64,000 nt of DNA from Pseudomonadota bacterium (lineage in GTDB: Bacteria; Pseudomonadota; Gammaproteobacteria; Pseudomonadales; Moraxellaceae), in contig JAJZBU010000006.1 of the NCBI GenBank assembly GCA_021851865.1, positions 24,257 through 88,256 of the forward strand, given 5' to 3'. Under the pieces are notes generated by a model that saw only the letters and a list, made by a program, of their open reading frames with translations, made no database searches and had not been told where the DNA came from. Position numbers and translations under genes: made by a program. Shown here in pieces: positions 26,803-35,927 of this stretch (within the stretch, counting starts at the first letter, position 1; every line of letters starts with the position of its first letter).

Positions 26803-27803
26803 TCGGATTGATCCCAGGCCAGCCATTCCTGTTTGCTCCAGGCGTAAAGAATCGGCGCCATGACGACGCCGGCGAGGCCGAGAAAACGCTCGAGTACGAG
26901 CATGCACAAGAGCATTTCCCAGGCACGCGCATGGATACGGGTGCCGATGATGCGGGCATTGACGAAGTATTCGAGCTTGTGAATGAGCATGAGAAAACCG
27001 AGTGAGACCAGGGCCAGCGCCGGGCTTTGGCCAAAACTGAGCACGACGATGACGCTGTTGGCGAGAAGATTCCCCAGAATCGGCACCAATCCGCCCAAGA
27101 ACGTCAACATGACCAGGGTCTTGGAGAATGGCAGATGGATGCCGGCGACGGGCAGCGCCACCATCAGATAGAGCAGGGTGAGGCCGCTGTTGATCAGCGC
27201 GATGCGCACCTGGGCCCCGGCGATGGCGGCAAAACAAGACTGCACTTCGCGACATTGCTGAAACAGCCGCTGCGTCCACGGGCCCCGCCCACGCTGCGCC
27301 AGCCCCCGATCGAGCGACATGAGCAAACCGATGAGCAAGCCGATCAGTAGATAACTGATCTCTTTGAGCGTGCCGAGGCCGATGGCACCGATGGCGCCGG
27401 CGTGCATGCTCAGCCAGCGCGCCGAGATGCCGAGCAGATCCTGCTGCTGCGGCAAGACCGCTGCCCAGCCCTGTGGCAGGCGCAAGCGCAAGTTCTGCAA
27501 GATCAGCCCCAATTCCACGAGCAGTTGCTGCAGACGCCCGGTACTTCCAAGAACAGCGTCGATAAAAGCAAAAAATGCCAGCACCAAGCTGAACACCAGG
27601 ATCAGGACGAAAGCCACACCCAGACCACGATGACGATTGCCGAAGCCATACCGATGCGCTCCCTGACGCGCCAGATCGACCAGAGTCAGCGCCAGCATCA
27701 AGGTCAGCAGGGGCGCCATCAGGCCGTGGGCCACCAGCAGCAGTGTGCTACCGAGGACGATGATAAAACTGATCAGCCTCGCACCACGAGCCGAGTCACC
27801 CAT
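26799..27803 (-). CDS. PerM / AI-2E transporter-family membrane protein
   Basis: 334 residues with eight or so membrane segments, for example ISFIIVLGSTLLLVAHGLMA and LVMLTFLGGLVPILGNLLAN. The second of these contains the family signature GGLVPILGN. The C-terminal half has GFLMLIHKLEYFVNARIIGT, which matches the conserved LE-x3-P/N region. The family includes PerM, YdiK and TqsA and transports small molecules or ions; substrate here unknown. The start at 27803 has GGGAGAG upstream; an earlier in-frame ATG adds an Arg-rich stretch of 19 residues and was not preferred. Confidence 0.82.
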   Translation of the reverse strand: MGDSARGARLISFIIVLGSTLLLVAHGLMAPLLTLMLALTLVDLARQGAHRYGFGNRHRGLGVAFVLILVFSLVLAFFAFIDAVLGSTGRLQQLLVELGLILQNLRLRLPQGWAAVLPQQQDLLGISARWLSMHAGAIGAIGLGTLKEISYLLIGLLIGLLMSLDRGLAQRGRGPWTQRLFQQCREVQSCFAAIAGAQVRIALINSGLTLLYLMVALPVAGIHLPFSKTLVMLTFLGGLVPILGNLLANSVIVVLSFGQSPALALVSLGFLMLIHKLEYFVNARIIGTRIHARAWEMLLCMLVLERFLGLAGVVMAPILYAWSKQEWLAWDQSD

Positions 27804-27928
27804 GCCTCTCTCCCGCCTTCGTCTGGCGAAGATGCTGGCACAGCCGGTCGCCCCTGGCAAGATGAAATCCCCGGCAGGCGCGAGGAGCTTGAACTAGACT
27901 GCGATGTATCGACCAAGAGTGGCTTGGC

Positions 27929-29551
27929 ATGTTCAAGAAGTGGTCCATTCGCCTCAAGATTCTGATGCTAGGCGTTGCCTTTCTCGTCAGCTTGATCGCC
28001 ATGTCGGTGGCGCTGATCGCCCGCTTTATCGAACACTCGACCCTCTCGCACGCGCGCATGTCGGTGACACTGACTTCACAGCTGCTCAATCTGGCGATCG
28101 TGCCCTACACCACCGAGAGTCAGATCCATATCCTCAAGGACTATATGGATGAGATGGTCGGCAGGAAGCGCAGCATGATCAGCTATCTGCTGGTCAGCGA
28201 TGGCCATAGTATCCTGCTCTCCGCCGGACAAATACCGCACCCACTGCCGACGCCGACTCGCCTCGATCGCCTGCGGCAAATGCCCGATGTCCTGCACGTC
28301 CGGCAACGCATCCTGATCGATAGCGACCATGTCGGTTATGTGCAATACGGCTATACCACACGAGCCCTGACCTCCTATCGCAAAGAGCTCATCCGCAATG
28401 GCATCCTCGCCATCGTCGCCGAACTGCTCCTCGCCGGCCTCAGCATCGGCCTCCTGTCACACCACATCAGCAAGCGTATCCAGTATCTCAACGAGGCTTT
28501 TCTCGCCATCGCCAATGGCGACTACTCGCGTCGTGTTCTGCCGACGCATCAGGATGAGCTAGCGCGTCTCGCTTTCTTGTTCAATCGCATGGCTGACGCC
28601 CTTGAGGAACGCATGAACGCACTGCTGACCTCGCGCACCGAGACCCAGCAACTGAATGCCTCCCTGGAGGACATGGTCGCACAGCGCACGCGCGAGCTGA
28701 GCAGCGCCAATATGCGCCTGGAAAAACTGGTCACTGATCTGCGTCATACGCAAAATCAACTGGTGCAGTCAGAAAAACTGGCGGCCCTCGGGCAACTGGT
28801 CGCCGGCATCGCCCATGAACTGAACACCCCCATCGGCAATGCGCTGACCATCGCTTCCACCTTGGAGGTTCAGGACAAAAACATGCAACAACGCATGCAA
28901 GCCGGCCCCATCACCCGTCATGACTTCGAATCCCTGCTGCAATTGCACACCGAGGCGATGGATTTGCTCGGCCGCAGCCTGCAGCGCGCCTCCAGCATGA
29001 TCCATAGTTTCAAGCAGGTCTCCGCCGACCAAGTCAGCGGCCAACGGCGCCAGTTCGCCCTCGACACCACGATTCAGGAAACCTTGCTCTACCTGGCGCC
29101 GAGCTGGCGCAAACAGAATGTCTCGATCGAAAGTGACATCGCCGCCGACGTGCTGATGGACAGCTACCCGGGCGCCCTGTCGCAGGTGATCAGCAACCTG
29201 GTCAGCAACTCTTTGATGCACGCTTTCGAGGGCATCGCGCAGCCGAGCATCCGATTGACGGCACAGATTCAGGATGGCCAAGTCAAACTCATCTTCAGCG
29301 ACAATGGCTGCGGCATCGCCAGCGAGCATCAGCACCGCATCTTCGAACCCTTCTTCACCACCCGCATGGGCAGTGGCGGCACCGGTCTCGGCCTGCACAT
29401 CTGCTACAACCTCGTCACATCGCATCTCGGCGGCCGTATCGAACTTCTGCATAAGAACTCCCCGGGCACCGCCTTCCTCATCGTCCTACCCTTGGTGGCT
29501 CCCCGCACCATCAGCCCTGACACGCCGATCCTGGAGGCACCTGATGTCTGA
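27929..29551 (+). CDS. Membrane sensor histidine kinase (HAMP, HisKA-like, HATPase)
   Basis: 540 residues. TM1 at about 10-32 and TM2 at about 156-178 enclose a periplasmic sensor of about 120 residues. A HAMP linker follows at 178-230, then a coiled coil (EDMVAQRTRELSSANMRLEK). The kinase core has the H-box GIAHELNTPIGN with His296, the N-box ISNLVSNSLMHAFEG, the G1 box SDNGCGIAS, IFEPFFTTR and GGTGLGLHI. It has the complete set of catalytic motifs. No receiver domain is attached and no response regulator is nearby. The downstream kinase gene starts 8 nt inside this one. Confidence 0.92.
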   Translation: MFKKWSIRLKILMLGVAFLVSLIAMSVALIARFIEHSTLSHARMSVTLTSQLLNLAIVPYTTESQIHILKDYMDEMVGRKRSMISYLLVSDGHSILLSAGQIPHPLPTPTRLDRLRQMPDVLHVRQRILIDSDHVGYVQYGYTTRALTSYRKELIRNGILAIVAELLLAGLSIGLLSHHISKRIQYLNEAFLAIANGDYSRRVLPTHQDELARLAFLFNRMADALEERMNALLTSRTETQQLNASLEDMVAQRTRELSSANMRLEKLVTDLRHTQNQLVQSEKLAALGQLVAGIAHELNTPIGNALTIASTLEVQDKNMQQRMQAGPITRHDFESLLQLHTEAMDLLGRSLQRASSMIHSFKQVSADQVSGQRRQFALDTTIQETLLYLAPSWRKQNVSIESDIAADVLMDSYPGALSQVISNLVSNSLMHAFEGIAQPSIRLTAQIQDGQVKLIFSDNGCGIASEHQHRIFEPFFTTRMGSGGTGLGLHICYNLVTSHLGGRIELLHKNSPGTAFLIVLPLVAPRTISPDTPILEAPDV

Positions 29552-32408
29552 AGAACGAGACATCGAAACGCAAATACTGCAAGGGCTGGTTGCAGATCAG
29601 CCCCTCGAGGTCCTCGCTGACCGTCTATGTCAGGCCTGGGGGGAACGTCTCGCCGGGTGCAGCGTCGCCTTGATCTGGAGAAGTCATCTCGGTCAGGCAC
29701 GAAAGCTCGGCGGTGATCCTTGTCATCCCTTGTCGACGCAGCTCTTTGTGTCACCGCCGCCGGGCTGCACCTTGTATCAAAACCAGGATAAAGTTCTCGG
29801 CTTGCTCATGATCGCCGGCGACGGTAGCCCTGCCGCCGCGCAGCCACGCCTGGAGCTACTCGCACAGCTTCTCTTGCACGCGCAACAACAGCGCAGCCAG
29901 CAACGCTATCAGCAGGATCTCGCGCAACTGCAGCAAAACTTCAGCAGCCTGCTCCTCGATGTTCATCATCTTTTTCATACGGCGGCGAGCGAATACAGCG
30001 CCGCCCAGGGGCTCTGCGATCGGCTCACCCAGAATGAAGACGTTGGGCTGGTCTGGATCCAGACAGCGAGCGTCGACGCGACATCGCCCATCTTCGCCAG
30101 CGCCGGTGAGCGCGCTTGGCTCACCAGCGAGGCTGCTACCCAAGCTCAGCAAACCCTGCAAACCCTGTGGCAACAGGCGCAGATCTATCTGCATCCGATC
30201 GACGATCTCGACCCCGCGCATGGCGAGGATGAACTCTACCTCAGCGCCGCTGTGCCTTTGTGGCGAGACGACAAACTCTGGGCACTGCTGGTTTTTGCCA
30301 GTCGTCGCCATACGCACGATGCGCACAACGAGCCCGTCATCCGGCAGATGCTGGCACAACTGGGGGAAGAGCTGACACGCAGCTTCGCCAGCTTACAACT
30401 GCGCTTACTCGCTGAACGGACGGCGCGTATCCAGCAGATCCTGCTCGAACATACCGACGTCGGCATCACACTGGTGAAAGATCGCCGCTACGTCGAGGTC
30501 AATCGTCGTTTCGCGCAGATGCTTGGCTACCCGCATCCCGACGAGGTCAAACAGCTGTCGACGCGCACCATCTATCCGCACGAACTCGAATATCATCGTG
30601 TCGGTGCCATCTATCGCGCCGCGCGCGAAAACAAACATGGTCAATGCATCGCTCAGGTGGCGCACCGTGACGGCCGTATTCTCACCTGCCAAGTCAGTTT
30701 CGGCATACTCTACGACCAGGGTGAGGAGCTCTCGGTCTGGACCCTGATCGACATCAGCGACACCCTGGCGCGCGAGCAGGAACGCGACGCCTACCGTGAA
30801 CGCCTGGAAAAACTCGCCGATCGCGTCCCCGGCATGCTCTGTCAATTCCGGACACAACGCGAACAAGAGGAGCACCCAAAGTTTATCTTTCTGCGTGGTG
30901 CCGTCGGCAGCATCTTGCATCTCGATCCCGACGATGACCTGCGGCAGCTCGACGCCTTCGAGCAGATCCTGGAAGAAGACCGCGCCCCCCTACGCCAGGC
31001 CTTGTTCGCTCATAGCGAAAACCACTTGGCATTGCTGCACGAATTCCGCATCCATACGCAAAAGGGCGAGCAACGCTGGCTGCAGATCATGGCCACGCCG
31101 GAAAGCGAGGATGACACGACGACGCTCTGGCACGGCTTCATCAGTGACACCAGCGAAGCCCACCAGATGCGCGACCGTCTGCACGAATCGGCGACCCAGA
31201 TACGCGCCATCTTTAATGCCTCACCGACGCCCATCTCCGTCTCCGACCTCGAGACCTTTACCTTTCTCCGTGTCAATCTCGCCTGGCAACACCTGTTCGG
31301 TTATGAGGAGTCGGAAGCGCGCGACAAAACGGCGCAACAACTGGGATTATGGGGCAAGGAGAGCGATGGACCGTCCCTGCGCGAGCAATTGCTCCGCAAT
31401 GGTCACGCTCACCTCGAGGCGGCGCCGATGCGCGACAGCCAGGGGCACCAACTGGTCTGCCGCCTGACTGCAACCGTGATACACAGCGCCGATCAGCATC
31501 TCGTCATCGTCGCTGTCGAAGATATGACCGCCTTTTCCCGTATGGAAATGGAGCTGCGCCGCCTCAACGAAGTGCTCGCGTCGCGCGTGCAACAGCGCAC
31601 CGAACAATTGGCGACATCAATGCGCGACCTGCAAAGCGCGCAGGACCAGCTCATTCAGTCGGAGAAGCTGTCCGATCTCGGGGCCCGCGTCGGCAGCATC
31701 GCACACGACATCAACACCCAGATCGGCAATGGACGCTTCGCCGCGTCCAGTCTCCTCTCCGCCTTACACCAACTCGACAGTCAAATCGCACAGGGACTGA
31801 AGCGCAATGATTTCAACGAGTTTGTCGAGCAAACCCGTAGCATCAGCGAAGTCATCATGCGCACCATGGAAAGCGCCGCCAACCTGGTGCATCATTTCCA
31901 TGAGAAGGCCGTCGATCGCAGCAGCAATCGCCTGCGCGTTTTCGACTTGCGTGAACATGTCGACGGCATCCTGCTCATGCTCAGGCCGCGCATCCAGCAC
32001 AGCGGCTGCAGCGTCTGCAACGAAGTGCCCAGCCAGATCAGTATGAATAGCCTGCCCGGCGCCCTCGAACACACCCTGACCAATCTCATCACCAACGCCC
32101 TGCACCACGCCTTCGATGACCCGGCCCAAGGGCATATCTGGATACGCGCCCAGGCCGATGAACATGATGTCGAAATCACCATCAGCGATGATGGACGCGG
32201 CATGTCGGAGACGACCATGCAACGCATCTTCGAACCCTTCTTCACCACCCGCGCCCATCAGGGCGGCAGTGGCCTCGGCCTACCCATCTGCCTCAACGCC
32301 GCGCAAACCATGGGGGGACAAATCCAGGTCGAAAGTCAGCTCGGCCACGGCACCACCTTCCGCCTGCATTTGCCGCGCCAGGCGCCAGCGCCGGCCGCTC
32401 AGGCCTGA
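29544..32408 (+). CDS. Soluble multi-PAS sensor histidine kinase
   Basis: 954 residues, no membrane segments. The first 290 residues look like two degenerate GAF-type sensor domains (AAVPLWRDDKLWALLVFAS at about 234-252). PAS domains follow at about 290-405 (VKDRRYVEVNRRFAQMLGY), 420-540 and 550-665 (FNASPTPISVSDLETF). A coiled coil leads to the kinase core: GSIAHDINTQIGNG with His721, N-box LTNLITNALHHAFDD, G-box SDDGRGMS, IFEPFFTTR and GSGLGLPI. GGAGG lies 6 nt before ATG 29544, which overlaps the preceding kinase by 8 nt. Its core resembles that of the neighbour (HELNTPIGN versus HDINTQIGN), so the pair probably arose by duplication. The H-box lacks the usual Glu and has Asp instead. The last 10 nt overlap the convergent HDOD gene. 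Confidence 0.9.
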   Translation: MSEERDIETQILQGLVADQPLEVLADRLCQAWGERLAGCSVALIWRSHLGQARKLGGDPCHPLSTQLFVSPPPGCTLYQNQDKVLGLLMIAGDGSPAAAQPRLELLAQLLLHAQQQRSQQRYQQDLAQLQQNFSSLLLDVHHLFHTAASEYSAAQGLCDRLTQNEDVGLVWIQTASVDATSPIFASAGERAWLTSEAATQAQQTLQTLWQQAQIYLHPIDDLDPAHGEDELYLSAAVPLWRDDKLWALLVFASRRHTHDAHNEPVIRQMLAQLGEELTRSFASLQLRLLAERTARIQQILLEHTDVGITLVKDRRYVEVNRRFAQMLGYPHPDEVKQLSTRTIYPHELEYHRVGAIYRAARENKHGQCIAQVAHRDGRILTCQVSFGILYDQGEELSVWTLIDISDTLAREQERDAYRERLEKLADRVPGMLCQFRTQREQEEHPKFIFLRGAVGSILHLDPDDDLRQLDAFEQILEEDRAPLRQALFAHSENHLALLHEFRIHTQKGEQRWLQIMATPESEDDTTTLWHGFISDTSEAHQMRDRLHESATQIRAIFNASPTPISVSDLETFTFLRVNLAWQHLFGYEESEARDKTAQQLGLWGKESDGPSLREQLLRNGHAHLEAAPMRDSQGHQLVCRLTATVIHSADQHLVIVAVEDMTAFSRMEMELRRLNEVLASRVQQRTEQLATSMRDLQSAQDQLIQSEKLSDLGARVGSIAHDINTQIGNGRFAASSLLSALHQLDSQIAQGLKRNDFNEFVEQTRSISEVIMRTMESAANLVHHFHEKAVDRSSNRLRVFDLREHVDGILLMLRPRIQHSGCSVCNEVPSQISMNSLPGALEHTLTNLITNALHHAFDDPAQGHIWIRAQADEHDVEITISDDGRGMSETTMQRIFEPFFTTRAHQGGSGLGLPICLNAAQTMGGQIQVESQLGHGTTFRLHLPRQAPAPAAQA

Positions 32409-33841
32409 GCGCCGCCGGCACGCGCCAGAACCAGAGACTGCTGCAGCTGATACACGAAAAACTTGAAAGCGGCGAAGTCCTCGGCGGAGAGTGCGCCACT
32501 TGGGCAATCGGCGTAGATCAGGCCGATGGCACGCCCCGACAGGATCAGAGGTGCCAAAAATGCCTGTAGCGTTGACTGGTGCTGGCCAAACAGACGCTCA
32601 CCGCCGGCGCCTAGCCGCTCTTTTCCGCAAGGCCCATCTTCCCCCAGCCAGTAGGGCTGACGCCGCAGCAGGGTTTCCTGAAAGATCGGTACCTCTCCCG
32701 CCTTGAGGTCAAAACGAAAAGCGTCTCGCCACATCGGATCATAGAGCCCGACGGCGCTGCGGGCCGACAGGATGCGGGCATCGCTGGAGAGTACGGCGAC
32801 CAGAGCCCGATCGAGGCCGACGCCACGGTAGAGTCCTTCCAAGGTCATGGCGACGAGGGCATTGAACTGTGTCGGTGAATGTTCGAGCGAAGTCATTTCG
32901 CGCAGGATGTTCAGCTGCAAGGCTGGATCCTGCGGACGACGAACCACTTTTTGTCCCGCCCTGGCACGATCGGCGGCGGAGAAGGCGCGCCCCTGCATCT
33001 CCGCCAGCAGGATGTCCACCCCCATGTCCTGACAGATCTCGGGCATGCGCTGCTGCGCCTCGACGAGAGCGGTCTCGACCGTGGCCACGGTGACGCCGAG
33101 CAACACCGACATGGCCTGCATCAAATGCGTCGGCGTGGCCGTCATGTTCAGGCCGGGGGTCTGCTCGGCCACCTGATGGCACAGGCCGATCAAGCGCGCC
33201 TGCGGACTGAGCGGCGATCCGGTCAGTACTTCGCCGACGAGAGCTCCCAGCCCCCAGGACTGTGCCAGAGCCTTGCCCAGATGACCAAAACTGGTGCCGA
33301 GCACCTCGAGCGCAGCCTGTTCGCGTTCCTGCCCCGCCACCATACGATCCAGCAGGATCTCACTGTCAGGGTCACCGAGGCTGAAATAGGCGGCTTCGCC
33401 GAGATCATGCAACAAGCCTGCGATGAAAACCTCCTCACCGTGCCGCGGCTGCACCAACTGCCATAAATGACGACTGAGGACCGCCGTGCGCAGCCCCAGC
33501 GCCAGCACCCGCAGCAAGGGCTGCTGCTGGCTATGACTGAGCAGATCGTCAAGGATGCGCATGCTCAGACACATGTGTGCGATCGTCTGGACACCGAGGA
33601 TGACGGCGGCTCGGCTGACCGTCGTCACCGGCATCTTGGCGGCGGTATGGTAGGTGGACGAATTGGCCAATTTGAGCACGCGTGTGGTCATCGCCGTATC
33701 CGCCAGGATGACTTCGCTGATCTCGGCTAGGCCCGATGCGTCATCCGCACAAACCGCCTGCAAGCGGCGGGCCGCCCCCGCCAGCAAGGGCATTTCCTCC
33801 TCATTGATCCTATCCACCCAGACCTGGGTCTCTGCCGCCAT
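32399..33841 (-). CDS. HDOD-domain signalling protein with C-terminal GAF-like domain
   Basis: 480 residues. The HDOD domain spans about 15-215: LLAGAARRLQAVCADD, VILADTAMTTRVLKLANSS, VSRAAVILGVQTIAHM and the HD-like GLLHDLGEAAYFS. HDOD proteins lack phosphodiesterase activity as a rule and act as signalling modules, often in motility or stress. The C-terminal third (EDGPCGKERLGAGG, then APLILSGRAIGLIYADC) reads like a GAF domain. The start at 33841 has AGAGGAG 9 nt upstream. It converges on the two kinases with a 10-nt overlap. Confidence 0.85.
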   Translation of the reverse strand: MAAETQVWVDRINEEEMPLLAGAARRLQAVCADDASGLAEISEVILADTAMTTRVLKLANSSTYHTAAKMPVTTVSRAAVILGVQTIAHMCLSMRILDDLLSHSQQQPLLRVLALGLRTAVLSRHLWQLVQPRHGEEVFIAGLLHDLGEAAYFSLGDPDSEILLDRMVAGQEREQAALEVLGTSFGHLGKALAQSWGLGALVGEVLTGSPLSPQARLIGLCHQVAEQTPGLNMTATPTHLMQAMSVLLGVTVATVETALVEAQQRMPEICQDMGVDILLAEMQGRAFSAADRARAGQKVVRRPQDPALQLNILREMTSLEHSPTQFNALVAMTLEGLYRGVGLDRALVAVLSSDARILSARSAVGLYDPMWRDAFRFDLKAGEVPIFQETLLRRQPYWLGEDGPCGKERLGAGGERLFGQHQSTLQAFLAPLILSGRAIGLIYADCPSGALSAEDFAAFKFFVYQLQQSLVLARAGGAQA

Positions 33842-33912
33842 GAAAGCGATCTCCTCTGTCTTTGCAGCCAGTCTAGAAGAGCTGGCGCGAAAGCAGAAAT
33901 TCTCCTCACTCA

Positions 33913-33940
33913 AGTAGCACACAAGAAGTAGCACACAAGA
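33913..33940. repeat. 14-bp perfect tandem duplication
   Basis: AAGTAGCACACAAG occurs twice, directly adjacent, in the 193-nt divergent region between the HDOD gene and the SDR gene. Possibly slippage; possibly a duplicated operator. No known motif recognised. Confidence 0.75.
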
Positions 33941-34034
33941 CGCCATCGCGCTGACGCCGATGGTCAAGCCTCACCCGGCGCCCGCCACTAGGATGGATGA
34001 CTACTCTTGGCACCGACCTGACCGAGGCCGTATT

Positions 34035-34877
34035 ATGAAGTCACCGCTCCACCATTCTGCCCAGCCAGCTCGTGTCGGCACGGCCCTGGTCACCGGCGCC
34101 TCCGCTGGCATCGGCCTGGAGTTCTGTCATGCGCTGGCGCGCCGCCACTACGACCTGGTCCTGGTGGCGCGCAACACACAACGTCTAGAGACGGTGGCAG
34201 CGATGCTGCAGGAGCGCTACGGCGTCACCTGTCACGTCGTGACGGCCGATCTGGCGAATCGTCAGGCCGCCGCCGACATCGACGCTTTCATCGAGCAGCG
34301 CGGTTTGCACATCGATTTTCTGGTCAACAACGCCGCTTTGCTCTACAACGGCTATTTTCATGAGCTCGACCGACAAGCGCAGGAAGACTTGCTGGCGGTG
34401 AACATCGTCGCCTTGACCGCCCTCACCCACCGCTTTTTGCCCGGCATGATCGCGCGTCGGCACGGTCATATCCTGCACGTCGCCTCGACCGCCGCCTGGG
34501 TCGCGATTCCACAGCAAAATGTCTATGCTGCCAGCAAGGCCTACGTCCTGTCCTTCAGCATCGCGCTGGCTGATGAGCAGCGCGCCTGGGGCAGTGGCGT
34601 CCACATCAGTGCCCTCTGTCCAAGTTATACCGACACGCGCATGCTCGACAACCCAGGACAGGGGCGCCGACTGAACATTCCACGCCGCCTGCGCCTTTCG
34701 GCCGCCAGCGTCGCCGAAGCCGGTATCAGCGCCTGCCTCGCCGGTGCGGTCGTCACCATCCCCGGCCGCGTCCACCAAGTCAGCATGGCGCTGCTGCAAG
34801 CAACACCACGGGTTCTGGCGGCACGTCTGATCGGCACCTGCTATCGCCGACTGCAAGGCCCGACACAGCCGGCCTAG
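34035..34877 (+). CDS. Short-chain dehydrogenase/reductase (classical SDR)
   Basis: 280 residues. NAD(P)-binding TGASAGIGLEF near residue 20, NNAA at the cofactor-stabilising strand, catalytic Ser in HVASTAAW and the YxxxK pair in VYAASKAYV. The GASAGIG glycine motif and the ARNTQRL segment after strand 2 fit NADP-preferring members of the DltE/YqjQ-like group that act on lipids or ketones. GAGG lies 7 nt before ATG 34035. First gene of a five-gene cluster; reduction of a ketone in acyl- or alkyl-glycerone phosphate would fit the neighbours, but this is inference. Confidence 0.88.
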   Translation: MKSPLHHSAQPARVGTALVTGASAGIGLEFCHALARRHYDLVLVARNTQRLETVAAMLQERYGVTCHVVTADLANRQAAADIDAFIEQRGLHIDFLVNNAALLYNGYFHELDRQAQEDLLAVNIVALTALTHRFLPGMIARRHGHILHVASTAAWVAIPQQNVYAASKAYVLSFSIALADEQRAWGSGVHISALCPSYTDTRMLDNPGQGRRLNIPRRLRLSAASVAEAGISACLAGAVVTIPGRVHQVSMALLQATPRVLAARLIGTCYRRLQGPTQPA

Positions 34878-34913
34878 GCCCGTGTTGCACGACATGACGA
34901 CGGAGTTGGCACG

Positions 34914-35885
34914 ATGAGCGATGACCGTAAAATACTGATCACCGGCGCCCAGGGCTTCATCGGACGCGCCCTGCTCAAACACTATCAGTCGCTGGCGCAG
35001 CCGGTGCACGGCGTCGACCTGCGCGGTGATGGCGGCGATGTGCACGCTGGCGACATCGCGGCGCCAGAGGACTGGAGCGATCTGCTCGCCGCCAGCCACA
35101 CCGTCATCCATACCGCCGCCCTCGTTTCCAATGCTCTGGATGACGCCGAGATGTGGCGGGTCAATGTGCTGGCGACGCGCCAGCTCATCGCCGCAGCGCG
35201 GCGCCATGGCGTGCGCCGTTTCGTGCATATCTCTTCCATCGTCGTCTATGGCAACGCCGCCAGCGGCGAGCTCGATGAAAGCTGTCCGGTGCACGCCGAC
35301 GGTGGCAGTTATGTCCGCACCAAGATCGCCGCCGAGCACAGCGTGCTCAGCGCCTATGCCGATGGCGGTATCGAGGTCGTCATCCTGCGCCCGGGCGACG
35401 TCTATGGACCGGGTTGTCGTGTCTGGATCGACGTCCCCCTACAGCTCATCCGTAGCCACCAGTTTTTGCTGCCGGCAAGCGGCAAAGGTCATTTTCGCCC
35501 CACCTACATCGATGATCTGGTCCGTGGCATCGCATGCGCCGCAGCCAGCCCGCAAGCCTGTGGCCAGACCTTCAATCTCTCCTGTCGCGGGGCGATCAGT
35601 ACCCGCGAGTTCTTTCAGCATCACCACCAGTGGTTGCGGCGATCGGGCCCCCTTTGCCTGCCCACCCTCCCAGCCTTGGTGCTCGCACAATCCAACTTCC
35701 AGGTCCGGCGCCTGCTCGGACGCCGCAGCGAAGCCTCGCCGGCCTCCATTCAGCAGCTCACCAGCCAAGCCTGGTTCGACATCCGGAAAGCCGAAACGAT
35801 GCTCGGCTGGGTACCCGCAGTGAGCCTCGCCGAAGGCATGCAACATTCGCGCGCCTGGGCTGAATCACAAGGCTTGCTAGACTAA
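34914..35885 (+). CDS. NAD-dependent epimerase/dehydratase (extended SDR)
   Basis: 323 residues. N-terminal Rossmann motif ITGAQGFIGRALL (GxxGxxG), VIHTAALVSNA, ISSIVVYG with the catalytic Ser region, and Y-x3-K in SYVRTKIAAE. LRPGDVYGPG and FRPTYIDDLVRGI are the extended-SDR hallmarks. The C terminus has KAETMLGWVPAVSLAEGM as in sugar epimerases and 3-beta-HSD-like reductases. The family covers sugar-nucleotide epimerases and also lipid-modifying dehydrogenases, so the substrate is open. 36 nt after the SDR gene, 42 nt before the next. Confidence 0.85.
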   Translation: MSDDRKILITGAQGFIGRALLKHYQSLAQPVHGVDLRGDGGDVHAGDIAAPEDWSDLLAASHTVIHTAALVSNALDDAEMWRVNVLATRQLIAAARRHGVRRFVHISSIVVYGNAASGELDESCPVHADGGSYVRTKIAAEHSVLSAYADGGIEVVILRPGDVYGPGCRVWIDVPLQLIRSHQFLLPASGKGHFRPTYIDDLVRGIACAAASPQACGQTFNLSCRGAISTREFFQHHHQWLRRSGPLCLPTLPALVLAQSNFQVRRLLGRRSEASPASIQQLTSQAWFDIRKAETMLGWVPAVSLAEGMQHSRAWAESQGLLD

Positions 35886-35927
35886 CCTATCGATCCACGA
35901 CACCACGTTTGATGAGGAGACCGACGC

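Noticed and set aside
29274..29543. N-terminal extension of the second histidine kinase by 90 codons
   Set aside because: It lies entirely inside the first kinase in another frame and is low-complexity Ser/Ala; ATG 29544 has GGAGG at 6 nt.
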